Notes: generated from the sequence alone by a model not told the origin. DNA of 6,232 nt from Oscillatoria sp. Prado101 (GCA_025454445.1 JALOOK010000292.1:1-6232), one strand, 5' to 3'; shown: positions 1-5,506, counted from the stretch's first letter. Made by a program: numbers and translations.

Positions 1-59
1 CCGGCACTGCAGTGACGGTGACGCTGCCACTTAAATATTGTTTGGCTGATTCACTCTAA
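1..59 (+). CDS. 3' end of a rightward gene, possibly a sensor histidine kinase (partial)
   Basis: The third frame is open from the left edge to a TAA at 57-59 and reads GTAVTVTLPLKYCLADSL. The stretch G-T-A-V-T-V-T-L-P-L resembles the last strand of the HATPase_c domain of sensor histidine kinases, where a G-x-G-T-x-x-x-x-x-L-P pattern follows the G2 box shortly before the C-terminus. Only 18 residues are visible, so the family call is an inference from a short pattern. A rightward gene ending here would converge on the leftward pentapeptide gene and fits the bidirectional hairpin between them. The alternative is that this is non-coding flank. A second frame also reaches a stop (TAA at 32-34) but shows no recognisable pattern. 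Confidence 0.35.
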   Translation, partial: GTAVTVTLPLKYCLADSL

Positions 60-69
60 TCAAGATTGA

Positions 70-101
70 GGGGGTGAGGGGGAGCTGGGGTGGGGGGAGG
101 G
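70..101 (+). repeat. G-rich tract with quadruplex potential
   Basis: Five runs of G lie close together on the + strand at 70-74, 78-82, 87-90, 92-97 and 99-101, separated by 1 to 4 bases. This meets the usual pattern for an intramolecular G-quadruplex. It sits between two convergent genes, beside a perfect hairpin. Whether it folds, or slows polymerase, is inference. Confidence 0.6.
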
Positions 102-108
102 AACATTA

Positions 109-141
109 AGAAACCGGGTTTCTTAAAGAAACCCGGTTTCT
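109..141. terminator. Perfect 15-bp hairpin, likely bidirectional terminator (repeat family copy 1)
   Basis: The arm AGAAACCGGGTTTCT (109-123) is the exact reverse complement of AGAAACCCGGTTTCT (127-141), with a 3-base loop TAA. It starts 19 bases past the leftward pentapeptide gene's stop and 49 bases past the probable rightward stop at 57-59, which suits a shared terminator. There is no long T run on either side, so classical intrinsic termination is not assured. A 33-base relative with identical outer arms lies at 3662-3694, so this is a dispersed repeat as well as a possible terminator. Confidence 0.65.
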
Positions 142-143
142 GG

Positions 144-167
144 CCCCTAACCCCTAACCCCTAACCC
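144..167. repeat. CCCCTAA heptamer run (STRR-like)
   Basis: Three exact CCCCTAA units (144-150, 151-157, 158-164) are followed by CCC (165-167). Read on the minus strand this gives G runs of 3, 4, 4 and 4 separated by TTA, a telomere-like quadruplex pattern. Short tandem heptamers of this kind are known from cyanobacterial genomes (STRR elements). The run overlaps the end of the leftward gene: its TAG stop (161-163) lies inside the third heptamer. Confidence 0.75.
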
Positions 168-1897
168 TGCGCTGCCAGCGCCAACCGAATGGCTTCCCCC
201 ACCATTGATAAGCGAGCATATTCTGTGGCTGTTTTCTGCCAGCGCACCAGATTTTCTCCGAACGCCGGATCTTGCTTCGCTCTGTGCGCAATCACTTGAA
301 CAATCGCTTTTTTCTGCAATTCTTCGGTGGAAATACCCTGACTTTTCAGGTAATCCAGCAACCGCTGCACGCTGTCTACAAATTGAGCCGGGGCTTGGTT
401 GACGAGGATATATTGAATCTGGCGCACCACCTCTTGATACACCTGCTGCCGCTTGCCCGATGTCGGTTGCTCTGGCGACGGCGGTAAGAGCGGTGGCTGA
501 GGGGCAGGCGCTGATGAGGGCGGGGAATTGTTCAATTGCCCTGTTATATTGAGCAGGCGAAAGATTTCTGGCCAGCGGGCGTTTAAGCGCCGCAGCATCT
601 CCGGGTAAAGCTGCAAAATCCGCCCAGCCACAAGTTTGGCGCTGACAAAATGGTTGGCTTTTAACTTCAGCAAATAGCCATCCTGCCCCGATTCAAACGA
701 CTGCACCGTCAGCGTGAGTTCGTGGCTTTCTAGCTCCACTTGAGCCAGCGCAAACACTAAAGCCTGCCAGTTGGGAGCTTCTGGGAAAGACACTTCCACC
801 ACTGACTCCTTGACTTGCCGGTGCCGGCCCAACTCTCCAGGCTCAAAATCCCGACCGACTGGGTAGCGCTCCTTGGGGCTTTTGGTGGCGTAGTTGAAGT
901 CAGTAAAGACATACCGGCAGTCCACCTTTGAGAAATCAACCTCCTCCAAGTGCCAGTTGTGCGTGCAGCAGCCGGTCAACATCGCACCATCGACATTGGT
1001 GCGGATCAGCCGGCTCTCCAGTAAATAGGCGTCTCTCAAATCCGCTTCGCTCAAGGTGGCATCTCTCAGATAAGCCCCACTCAAGTCCGCCCGCCGCAAA
1101 TCGGCTCCCCGCAAAGACGCCTCACTTAAGTCCGAGCGCAACAGGTAGGCATCTTGCAGGTTGGCTCGCAGTAAGTGGGAGTTTTTCAAGCTGGTTTTCA
1201 GCAGGTAGGCTCCCGTGAGGTTGGCTCGACTCAAGTCAGCGCTGTCGAGGGTGGCTTCGCTCAAGTCCGCGCCGGTGAGAACCACCCGGTGCAAATCCGC
1301 CTGACTGAGATTTGCCTCCCGCAGATTGACACCGCTAAGGTTGGCTTCAATCAGGTTGGCTTCAACCAAGATCGCTTCTCGCATGGAAGCTTCTTCGATA
1401 TGGCTCTCCCGCAGATTGGCACCCGTCAAGTTGGCACCGATCAGGCTGGCTCGCCGCAAATTGGCTTCCATCAATTCCGCCCGCAACAGCTTGGCACCAT
1501 TGAGTTTTGCCCTTTCCAGATTGATTTGGTCGAGCTTGCAGTCGGTGAGATCGCAGCCGGTGAGGTCGGCTTCTTGCAGGACAGCCCAGTTGAGGTCGGC
1601 TTCCTCCAGGGAAGCCATCCGCAGATCCACTTTGCTGAGATTTGCGCCACTCAATATGGCTTGGTTGAGATTGGTGCCGGTGAGGGCGGCGCAGCGGAGA
1701 TCGGCGCGGCGGAGGATTGCGCCGGTGAACTGGCTGTGGGTAATCGACGCCCAGCTGAGGTTGGCACCGCACAGATCCGAGCCAGTCAGGTCGATATTGC
1801 GCAGAGAAACCCCGCTCAGGCTGGCACCGGCGAGATCAATGTGCGAAAAATTCCGCTCTCCCTGTTGATAGAGATCTAGAAACTCCTTGACTTGCAT
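161..1897 (-). CDS. Giant pentapeptide-repeat protein with C-terminal extension
   Basis: The 578-residue protein opens with a short helix (MQVKEFLDLYQQGERNFSHI), a common N-terminal cap in cyanobacterial pentapeptide proteins. From about residue 20 to 309 it has 58 pentapeptides of the A(D/N)LXX type. The central hydrophobic residue falls at 22, 27, 32 and every fifth position to 307 without one insertion. This family folds as a right-handed quadrilateral beta-helix, so about 14 coils are expected. Residues 311-455 (NWHLEEVDF, CRYVFTDFNYATKSPKERYPVGRDFEPGEL) resemble a conserved segment that follows the repeats in other cyanobacterial proteins. A proline-rich linker (about 457-478) leads to a helical C-terminal region (481-578). 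No signal peptide or membrane segment is seen, so it is probably cytoplasmic. The ATG at 1897 is preceded by AAGGG about 8 bases upstream. Function is unknown; a scaffold or binding role is inference. The stop codon lies in a heptamer repeat. Confidence 0.95.
   Translation of the reverse strand: MQVKEFLDLYQQGERNFSHIDLAGASLSGVSLRNIDLTGSDLCGANLSWASITHSQFTGAILRRADLRCAALTGTNLNQAILSGANLSKVDLRMASLEEADLNWAVLQEADLTGCDLTDCKLDQINLERAKLNGAKLLRAELMEANLRRASLIGANLTGANLRESHIEEASMREAILVEANLIEANLSGVNLREANLSQADLHRVVLTGADLSEATLDSADLSRANLTGAYLLKTSLKNSHLLRANLQDAYLLRSDLSEASLRGADLRRADLSGAYLRDATLSEADLRDAYLLESRLIRTNVDGAMLTGCCTHNWHLEEVDFSKVDCRYVFTDFNYATKSPKERYPVGRDFEPGELGRHRQVKESVVEVSFPEAPNWQALVFALAQVELESHELTLTVQSFESGQDGYLLKLKANHFVSAKLVAGRILQLYPEMLRRLNARWPEIFRLLNITGQLNNSPPSSAPAPQPPLLPPSPEQPTSGKRQQVYQEVVRQIQYILVNQAPAQFVDSVQRLLDYLKSQGISTEELQKKAIVQVIAHRAKQDPAFGENLVRWQKTATEYARLSMVGEAIRLALAAQG
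971..1840 (-). repeat. 58 x 15-bp pentapeptide-coding repeat tract
   Basis: These 870 bp encode the 58 in-phase pentapeptides. On the + strand the periodicity shows as recurrent GTTGGC/GTCGGC and AAGTCCGC words about 15 or 30 bases apart. The copies have diverged at the DNA level, so this is an old repeat held by protein structure rather than a recent tandem expansion. The periodicity also keeps other frames open on both strands, which produces spurious long ORFs. Confidence 0.85.
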
Positions 1898-2004
1898 TTT
1901 GGCCCTTAGGGCAGGTTAGCGATAGCGGATAGTTCTGACACAACCCTGGCAAAATTCAGCGCCGGCAGCTTGCGGTGAGGTGCGCTGACAGGGCACCCTG
2001 CTTT

Positions 2005-2148
2005 ATGAATTGGGCGCACGATATGAAAGCAGTGCCAGTGGCGGTAGCGGTAGAACACCTGATAGAAAAAATCAGTAAAAGGTTGCCGGAGGTCATTCCC
2101 AGTCTATCTGGATTGGCTGTAATTGCCGGTGGAGTGTCTCACCCGTAG
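2005..2148 (+). CDS. Possible small ORF of 47 codons, doubtful
   Basis: An open frame starts at ATG 2005 (MNWAHDMKAV...) and ends at TAG 2146-2148. A second in-frame ATG lies at 2023. The product would be 47 or 41 residues, ending in a mildly hydrophobic segment (LSGLAVIAGG). There is no strong ribosome binding site: AGGG sits 11 bases before the first ATG. I recognise no family. In favour, a 7-bp GC-rich stem overlaps the stop and is followed by TTTT, as a terminator would be. Against, the size is within chance expectation for a 429-bp gap. It could be a small protein, a gene remnant, or nothing. Confidence 0.15.
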   Translation: MNWAHDMKAVPVAVAVEHLIEKISKRLPEVIPSLSGLAVIAGGVSHP

Positions 2149-2157
2149 CTCACCGGC
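2125..2157 (+). terminator. Hairpin followed by short T run, weak terminator candidate
   Basis: GCCGGTG (2125-2131) pairs with CACCGGC (2151-2157), and T2124/A2158 can add one pair. The loop is 19 bases and TTTT follows at 2161-2164. The stem is strong, but the loop is large and the T run short. It could end the doubtful small ORF that overlaps it, or act as a leader structure if transcription enters from the left. Confidence 0.3.
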
Positions 2158-2177
2158 AGCTTTTGGGGCGCTCGAAA

Positions 2178-2198
2178 CCCCCGCCCCCACTGCGGGGG
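2178..2198. repeat. GC-rich hairpin CCCCCGC/GCGGGGG
   Basis: CCCCCGC (2178-2184) is the reverse complement of GCGGGGG (2192-2198), with a 7-base loop. No T run follows on the + strand. It lies about 90 bases upstream of the TPR gene promoter. Its role is unknown; it may help separate transcription units. Confidence 0.45.
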
Positions 2199-2285
2199 AG
2201 GCCAATTAATCCAGTTTAGAACCTTACGGCCACCGAGAGCCCGGATTGGAACGGAAACGAGAGTAGATCGCCAAAGTTGACCCAC

Positions 2286-2294
2286 TGTTACAAT
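2286..2294 (+). promoter_or_regulatory. Extended -10 promoter for the TPR gene
   Basis: TGTTACAAT gives the extended -10 form TG-N-TACAAT, one mismatch from TATAAT. Transcription would start near 2301, leaving a leader of about 26 bases before ATG 2327. No good -35 lies 17 bases upstream (GATCGC); the TTGACC at 2277-2282 is only 6 bases away and so cannot be its partner. Extended -10 promoters can work without a -35. The same 9-mer occurs in the stronger promoter at 3574-3602. Confidence 0.45.
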
Positions 2295-2326
2295 TGCGGT
2301 GGCACTGATTCTATAGATATAGTCCT

Positions 2327-3427
2327 ATGAAGCGCACTCTCAAATGGCTCTCTATTATTACTGCCGCTGTTAGCATTGGCGTTCAAGTGCCCGTTTGGGC
2401 TGAGGGCAATGACGCCCCAGCGCAGGCTTTGCCAGAACCGGCAACTTGCGACAAACCGGCATCAGCTCAGACTACCCCAGAAACGCCGCCCAAACCCGAA
2501 ACTGCAACTTCCGACAAACCGACACCGGCTCAGACTACCCCAGAAACGCCGCCCAAACCCTCTGCGGCAACTCCCGACAAACCGGCACCCCCTGAAAATC
2601 CCCCAGAAACGCCCAAAAAGCCCTCTCCGGCAACTCCCGACAAACCAACACCGCCTGAAAATCCCCCAGAAACGCCCAAAAAACCCTCTCCGACAACTCC
2701 CGACAAACCGGCAACTTCAGAATCTGGGGATTTGCTGCAGCTGCTGAACCGAGGGCGGTATCTGGCGAATAGGAAACAGTACGAACAAGCGCTGGCGATT
2801 TACGAGCAAGCGCTCAGCCTCAAGCCGGATTCAGCGGTGGCGCTGTCGGGCAAAGGGGCGATGCTGCGAGAATTGAGCCGGTATGACGCCGCAATTGCCG
2901 CTTTGCAGAAAGCTACGGATATCAAGGGCGATTACTCTCTAGCTTGGTTCGAGCTCGGCGTAGTGCGCAAGGCAATGAACCGCAACGAAGAAGCGGTGCA
3001 GGCGTTTGACAAGGCAATTCAAATGAATAAGGAGTGGGGTGCGGAAACGCTGGAAGCCGCTTGGAGTCAAAAAGGTTCCGTGCTCTGGAAGTTGGGGCGC
3101 AAAGAAGAAGCGCTGGCAGCTTTTGACAAAGCAACTGGCATCAATCCCCAATTTGCCCTAGCCTGGTACAATCGCGCTACAGCTTTATTGCAATTACAAC
3201 AGTACGAAAATGCCGTAGAAGCTTATGACAAAGCCTTGCAAAGCAGGGGGGAGTGGGGAATGGACACCAGCCCTTCTAATGCCTGGTACAATCGCGGTGT
3301 GGCGCTAGAGCAACTGAAGCGCTATGAAGACGCGATCAATTCTTATGACCGAGCGCTGAGAATTACTCCCAATCACCTGAAGGCGAGACAGCGACTCGCT
3401 GCTTTGCGCCAGCAATTGGGAAGATAA
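2327..3427 (+). CDS. Exported proline-rich TPR protein
   Basis: The 366-residue protein begins with a Sec-type signal peptide: KR near the N-terminus, a hydrophobic core (WLSIITAAVSIGVQVPV) and a likely cleavage site VWA/EG after residue 25. Residues 34-131 form a low-complexity linker rich in Pro, Thr, Lys and Glu, made of 21-residue repeats. Residues 135-350 hold six tetratricopeptide repeats, at about 135-168, 169-202, 203-236, 241-275, 276-309 and 316-350, with the usual signatures (AW.N.G, Y..A...Y..AL...P). TPRs bind protein partners; here that would be in the periplasm or at the cell surface. The partner is unknown. An in-frame TGA at 2306 makes ATG 2327 the first possible start; there is no clear Shine-Dalgarno. 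The proline-rich spacer could hold the TPR domain away from the membrane or in the peptidoglycan layer, which is inference. Confidence 0.93.
   Translation: MKRTLKWLSIITAAVSIGVQVPVWAEGNDAPAQALPEPATCDKPASAQTTPETPPKPETATSDKPTPAQTTPETPPKPSAATPDKPAPPENPPETPKKPSPATPDKPTPPENPPETPKKPSPTTPDKPATSESGDLLQLLNRGRYLANRKQYEQALAIYEQALSLKPDSAVALSGKGAMLRELSRYDAAIAALQKATDIKGDYSLAWFELGVVRKAMNRNEEAVQAFDKAIQMNKEWGAETLEAAWSQKGSVLWKLGRKEEALAAFDKATGINPQFALAWYNRATALLQLQQYENAVEAYDKALQSRGEWGMDTSPSNAWYNRGVALEQLKRYEDAINSYDRALRITPNHLKARQRLAALRQQLGR
2444..2710 (+). repeat. 63-bp in-frame tandem repeat coding the proline-rich linker
   Basis: Four 63-bp units (2444-2506, 2507-2569, 2570-2632, 2633-2695) and a 15-bp partial copy (2696-2710) encode the 21-residue pattern T-x-D-K-P ... 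PETPxKPxxx. Units 1 and 2 share AQTTPETPPKP; units 3 and 4 share PPENPPETPKKPSP and are nearly identical in DNA. The similarity gradient suggests stepwise duplication, the last event producing units 3 and 4. Unit length is a multiple of three, so copy-number change would keep the frame. Confidence 0.9.
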
Positions 3428-3493
3428 GTTTTTGTGCGTTTTAAATGTATTATTTACCTGGCTTTTAGGCTTTTAATCTTCCTATCCGCTTTA

Positions 3494-3541
3494 AGGAGGC
3501 AGAGCCTCCTGGAGGGCGTTCCCAGGCTCCGCCTGGGAACG
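3494..3541. repeat. Dispersed double-hairpin element
   Basis: Two perfect hairpins lie side by side. The first is AGGAGGC (3494-3500)/GCCTCCT (3504-3510) with a 3-base loop; the second is CGTTCCCAGGC (3517-3527)/GCCTGGGAACG (3531-3541), an 11-bp stem with loop TCC. From general knowledge, GGCAGAGCC and GTTCCCAGGC words of this kind recur between genes in filamentous cyanobacteria as REP-like elements. This copy lies 67 bases past the TPR gene stop and could also terminate its transcript or protect its 3' end, though no T run follows. Confidence 0.75.
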
Positions 3542-3573
3542 AGGGATAAAATCCACGCATAGCCACTGTAACA

Positions 3574-3602
3574 TTGACAAAACGCACAATATGTGTTACA
3601 AT
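3574..3602 (+). promoter_or_regulatory. Near-consensus sigma-70 promoter with no downstream gene
   Basis: A perfect -35 TTGACA (3574-3579) is followed after exactly 17 bases by TACAAT (3597-3602), preceded by TG one base upstream (extended -10). This is the best promoter pattern in the window. It points right, with a start near 3609, but the next gene on that side is on the minus strand. An inverted repeat TGTAACA (3567-3573)/TGTTACA (3594-3600) overlaps both promoter boxes and could be an operator. A second one, TCACTTGG (3602-3609)/CCAAGTGA (3646-3653), begins at the end of the -10. A transcript could end at the hairpin 3662-3694, giving an RNA of about 85 bases, or run antisense into the leftward gene. 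Confidence 0.55.
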
Positions 3603-3661
3603 CACTTGGCTGGATTGAGAGGAATTATAGATAGTATTTAAACAACCAAGTGAGTGGGGTG

Positions 3662-3694
3662 AGAAACCGGGAAACAGAAAGAAACCCGGTTTCT
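3662..3694. terminator. Hairpin, likely terminator of the leftward gene (repeat family copy 2)
   Basis: AGAAACCGGG (3662-3671) pairs with CCCGGTTTCT (3685-3694), a 10-bp stem with a 13-base loop. It begins 27 bases past the stop of the leftward Ig-like gene. It has the same 33-base length and the same outer sequence as the hairpin at 109-141; only bases 11-17 differ (AAACAGA here, TTTCTTA there), so the inner five pairs of copy 1 are lost. No T run follows, so termination is inferred from position. Confidence 0.6.
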
Positions 3695-3721
3695 AAGAAT
3701 CTGACAACTCAGGCGGAAACA

Positions 3722-5236
3722 TTAAGGTAGCCAGCGAGGGCGGACACCGATAAAGGGCAGCTGTTGCGGCTGCATGGAGGTGCCGGCAGTTGCCCCGGGC
3801 GGTATGACCGGCATCAGCCACATGCGACTGGTTTTCACCGTTTCCCCCGCAGAAGTGCGCGGACCGATGGTTTGCGACTTGTTTTGCCGGTCAATTACCA
3901 GCTGGTCGAACAAAATCGCCAAACCGTCCGGTGCCAGACTCATTTGTATGTCCCGCTGCTGCGGGAGAACAACCAGCGGCGTCACTTTGGCAGTCTTGAG
4001 GTCAATCGCCGCAATTAATGGTTCTTCCTGGTATTGCTCACCTTTGAGCAACTGCGTCACCAAGCAATAGACAGTTGCACCTAAGAAGTCAAACTGAGCG
4101 CTAATAATCGAGCCGGTGGTGCGCAGGAGTTCTTTCTGCACCCCCCGGTTAGTCACCAAAAACAGCGAGCGGGTGTAATCGGAGTTAAATTGCACCATTG
4201 CCGCCGCAGAATTATCCTTGGCAAAGCTGAGCAACCGACCAAACTTCGGCAAAAAATCAATCGGTTTAGCCTGGGATTCCTGCTGCGGTTGCAGCGGCAC
4301 AATCGCCACCCCTTGTCCTTGGGCAATCGCCATAGAATTATTATCTGGCGCAATCATAAACTCGCCACCCGGTTGCGTTTCCAAACGCCTCGGCGCGGCG
4401 GGCGGCTGAATTATCCAGATACCAAAATCTTTGCCCGGATTTTTCCGGCTCACCCGCTGCACGGCGATAGTTTTGCCATCCGGAGACAGGTCAAATCTCA
4501 GGTTCTGGTAGTCGGCGCTGTCTAAAATCCGCTCAATTTTGCCCGCCTGTTCGAGGCGCGAGTCCGATTTTTCCGGGGAGTTCGGGTGAATGCCGGTCGT
4601 CACCGTGTACAGCTGCCCGTCAAAGGAGCCTTTACCGTAATCCGAGCGGTTTTCAGCAGAAAATAGAATCCGGTCTCCATCAGGATACGGCTCAAAGTCC
4701 ATTACCACCAGCTCTGGCGGCGTCAGGGGGAGCGGTTTCTGGCCTTGTGTGAGATTCACCAGCATTAACCTTCCCGCTTCTTTCTCCTCAACGCCGAGAT
4801 AGACAAAGGCGCGGTCGCGACTGCGAAACTGGCCGGTGAAAGGCTCAATTTGCACTTTATTGCCAGTGTCTTTGCTGTAAATATCTAGCGCCTTTTGCAA
4901 CTCTAGCTTATAGGCGGTGCCATAGGCCGGCGGCGCAGTCAGGGTATAGGCCATCCGACGCCCAGCCCAGCTGATCTTACCAGGCAGGGGCGGCTGTATG
5001 CGCAAGTTCTCTTCCACACTGGTGCGATCCATCGGGCGGCTAAAGGTGAGGAGGAAGCGCGTATCCGAGGCTCCCACTTGTTTATTTGCCCAGCTGAAGT
5101 CCCGGACGCGGGGGACAGTCTGGTCGCCTTGCCACAAAAGCAGCCCAATCAGCACGCTCAGCACCAGCATCAGCAAAATGGCCGCGCGGTCGAGCGGTTG
5201 GAAAAACTGCTTGGAAGTTACATCTGAGCTTGACAT
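3722..5236 (-). CDS. Membrane-anchored Ig-like domain and propeller protein
   Basis: The 504-residue protein has a short N-terminal tail with R17 and one hydrophobic segment (about 18-35, AAILLMLVLSVLIGLLLW), best read as an uncleaved signal anchor with the rest in the periplasm. Residues 40-138 match the SbsA-type Ig-like fold (Big_5): FLLTFSRPMDRTSVEENLRI is the typical F(S/T)xPMDxxSV signature, and AYGTAYKLEL the closing strand. Residues 143-504 contain repeated strands of TolB/WD40-like propeller type, clearest at 180-193 (PYPDGDRILFSA), 246-259 (LSPDGKTIAVQ), 293-305 (APDNNSMAIAQ) and 430-443 (LAPDGLAILFD); the end RPRWLP resembles a final blade. No catalytic residues were recognised. 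Such domains usually bind proteins, glycans or envelope parts; the ligand is unknown. The start ATG at 5236 has no clear ribosome binding site. The gene diverges from the oxygenase gene. Confidence 0.9.
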   Translation of the reverse strand: MSSSDVTSKQFFQPLDRAAILLMLVLSVLIGLLLWQGDQTVPRVRDFSWANKQVGASDTRFLLTFSRPMDRTSVEENLRIQPPLPGKISWAGRRMAYTLTAPPAYGTAYKLELQKALDIYSKDTGNKVQIEPFTGQFRSRDRAFVYLGVEEKEAGRLMLVNLTQGQKPLPLTPPELVVMDFEPYPDGDRILFSAENRSDYGKGSFDGQLYTVTTGIHPNSPEKSDSRLEQAGKIERILDSADYQNLRFDLSPDGKTIAVQRVSRKNPGKDFGIWIIQPPAAPRRLETQPGGEFMIAPDNNSMAIAQGQGVAIVPLQPQQESQAKPIDFLPKFGRLLSFAKDNSAAAMVQFNSDYTRSLFLVTNRGVQKELLRTTGSIISAQFDFLGATVYCLVTQLLKGEQYQEEPLIAAIDLKTAKVTPLVVLPQQRDIQMSLAPDGLAILFDQLVIDRQNKSQTIGPRTSAGETVKTSRMWLMPVIPPGATAGTSMQPQQLPFIGVRPRWLP

Positions 5237-5352
5237 CGGCTTGAAAGCTTAGAATTTGGTTACTATTTAATTAGCCTAGCGGACAGCGCTAACATTTGAC
5301 CAGGCGATCCCCTCCCGCCCGTGAACTGTCATGTGTTTAGCTGGTTCTCAAT

Positions 5353-5368
5353 TTGACTTGCCGGTCAA
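5353..5368. promoter_or_regulatory. Inverted repeat TTGAC-N6-GTCAA, possible operator
   Basis: TTGAC (5353-5357) and GTCAA (5364-5368) form a perfect 5-bp dyad with a 6-base centre, in the spacer between the divergent Ig-like and oxygenase genes. One dyad turn of about 11 bp suits a dimeric DNA-binding protein. No regulator is encoded nearby, and a 5-bp dyad can arise by chance. Confidence 0.25.
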
Positions 5369-5419
5369 TTCAAGGGCTAGCTCACCAAGGGTTGCCCGCT
5401 GATTCATTCTGAGCGTGAT

Positions 5420-5450
5420 TTGCCAAGAACGGGAGTTTCTAATTTATTAT
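5420..5450 (+). promoter_or_regulatory. Candidate promoter for the oxygenase gene
   Basis: TTGCCA (5420-5425, one mismatch from TTGACA) and TATTAT (5445-5450, one mismatch from TATAAT) are 19 bases apart, slightly long. Transcription would start near 5457, about 50 bases before the ATG at 5507. If it is used, the TTG at 5420 cannot be a start codon. Confidence 0.35.
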
Positions 5451-5506
5451 ACATTCGCACACACCCTCTAAAATCTAAAAGTTCACTTCGGAAATCGCTC
5501 TCACTC

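Larger units (their letters stand above)
1898..2326. other. 429-bp divergent intergenic region
   Basis: This spacer separates the start of the leftward pentapeptide gene from the start of the rightward TPR gene, so it should hold both promoters. The TPR-side promoter is visible (2286-2294). On the pentapeptide side I see no good -35/-10 pair; the best is a TTGCCA with a weak TATCCG 15 bases on. Small inverted repeats occur at 1989-2000 (CAGGG/CCCTG, 2-base loop), nested within TGCGC (1981-1985)/GCGCA (2014-2018). A doubtful small ORF and two GC-rich hairpins are listed separately. No tRNA, riboswitch or known small RNA was recognised. Confidence 0.6.

Noticed and set aside
5..14. 10-bp palindrome CACTGCAGTG as a regulatory site
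   Set aside because: It lies inside the probable 3' coding end of the left-edge gene and has no associated promoter.
1175..1879. A 234-codon rightward open frame, and others of 180 and 136 codons, across the pentapeptide gene
   Set aside because: They arise from the 15-bp periodicity of the pentapeptide-coding strand. They show low-complexity periodic translations, and the leftward frame has clear protein structure.
2277..2282. TTGACC as -35 of the TPR promoter
   Set aside because: It is only 6 bases from TACAAT, and no -10 lies 16-18 bases downstream of it.
2376..2747. 123-codon frame within the start of the TPR gene
   Set aside because: It is the shifted reading of the 63-bp repeats, giving repetitive basic sequence; the TPR frame has a signal peptide and domain structure.
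3624..3629. Perfect TATAAT on the minus strand
   Set aside because: No acceptable -35 lies 16-18 bases upstream (CACTTG at 17), and no leftward gene follows until the pentapeptide gene about 1.7 kb away.
5420..5506. Longer oxygenase starting at TTG 5420
   Set aside because: The extra 29 residues have no domain match, the TTG overlaps a candidate -35 box, and the ATG at 5507 sits right before the family N-terminus.
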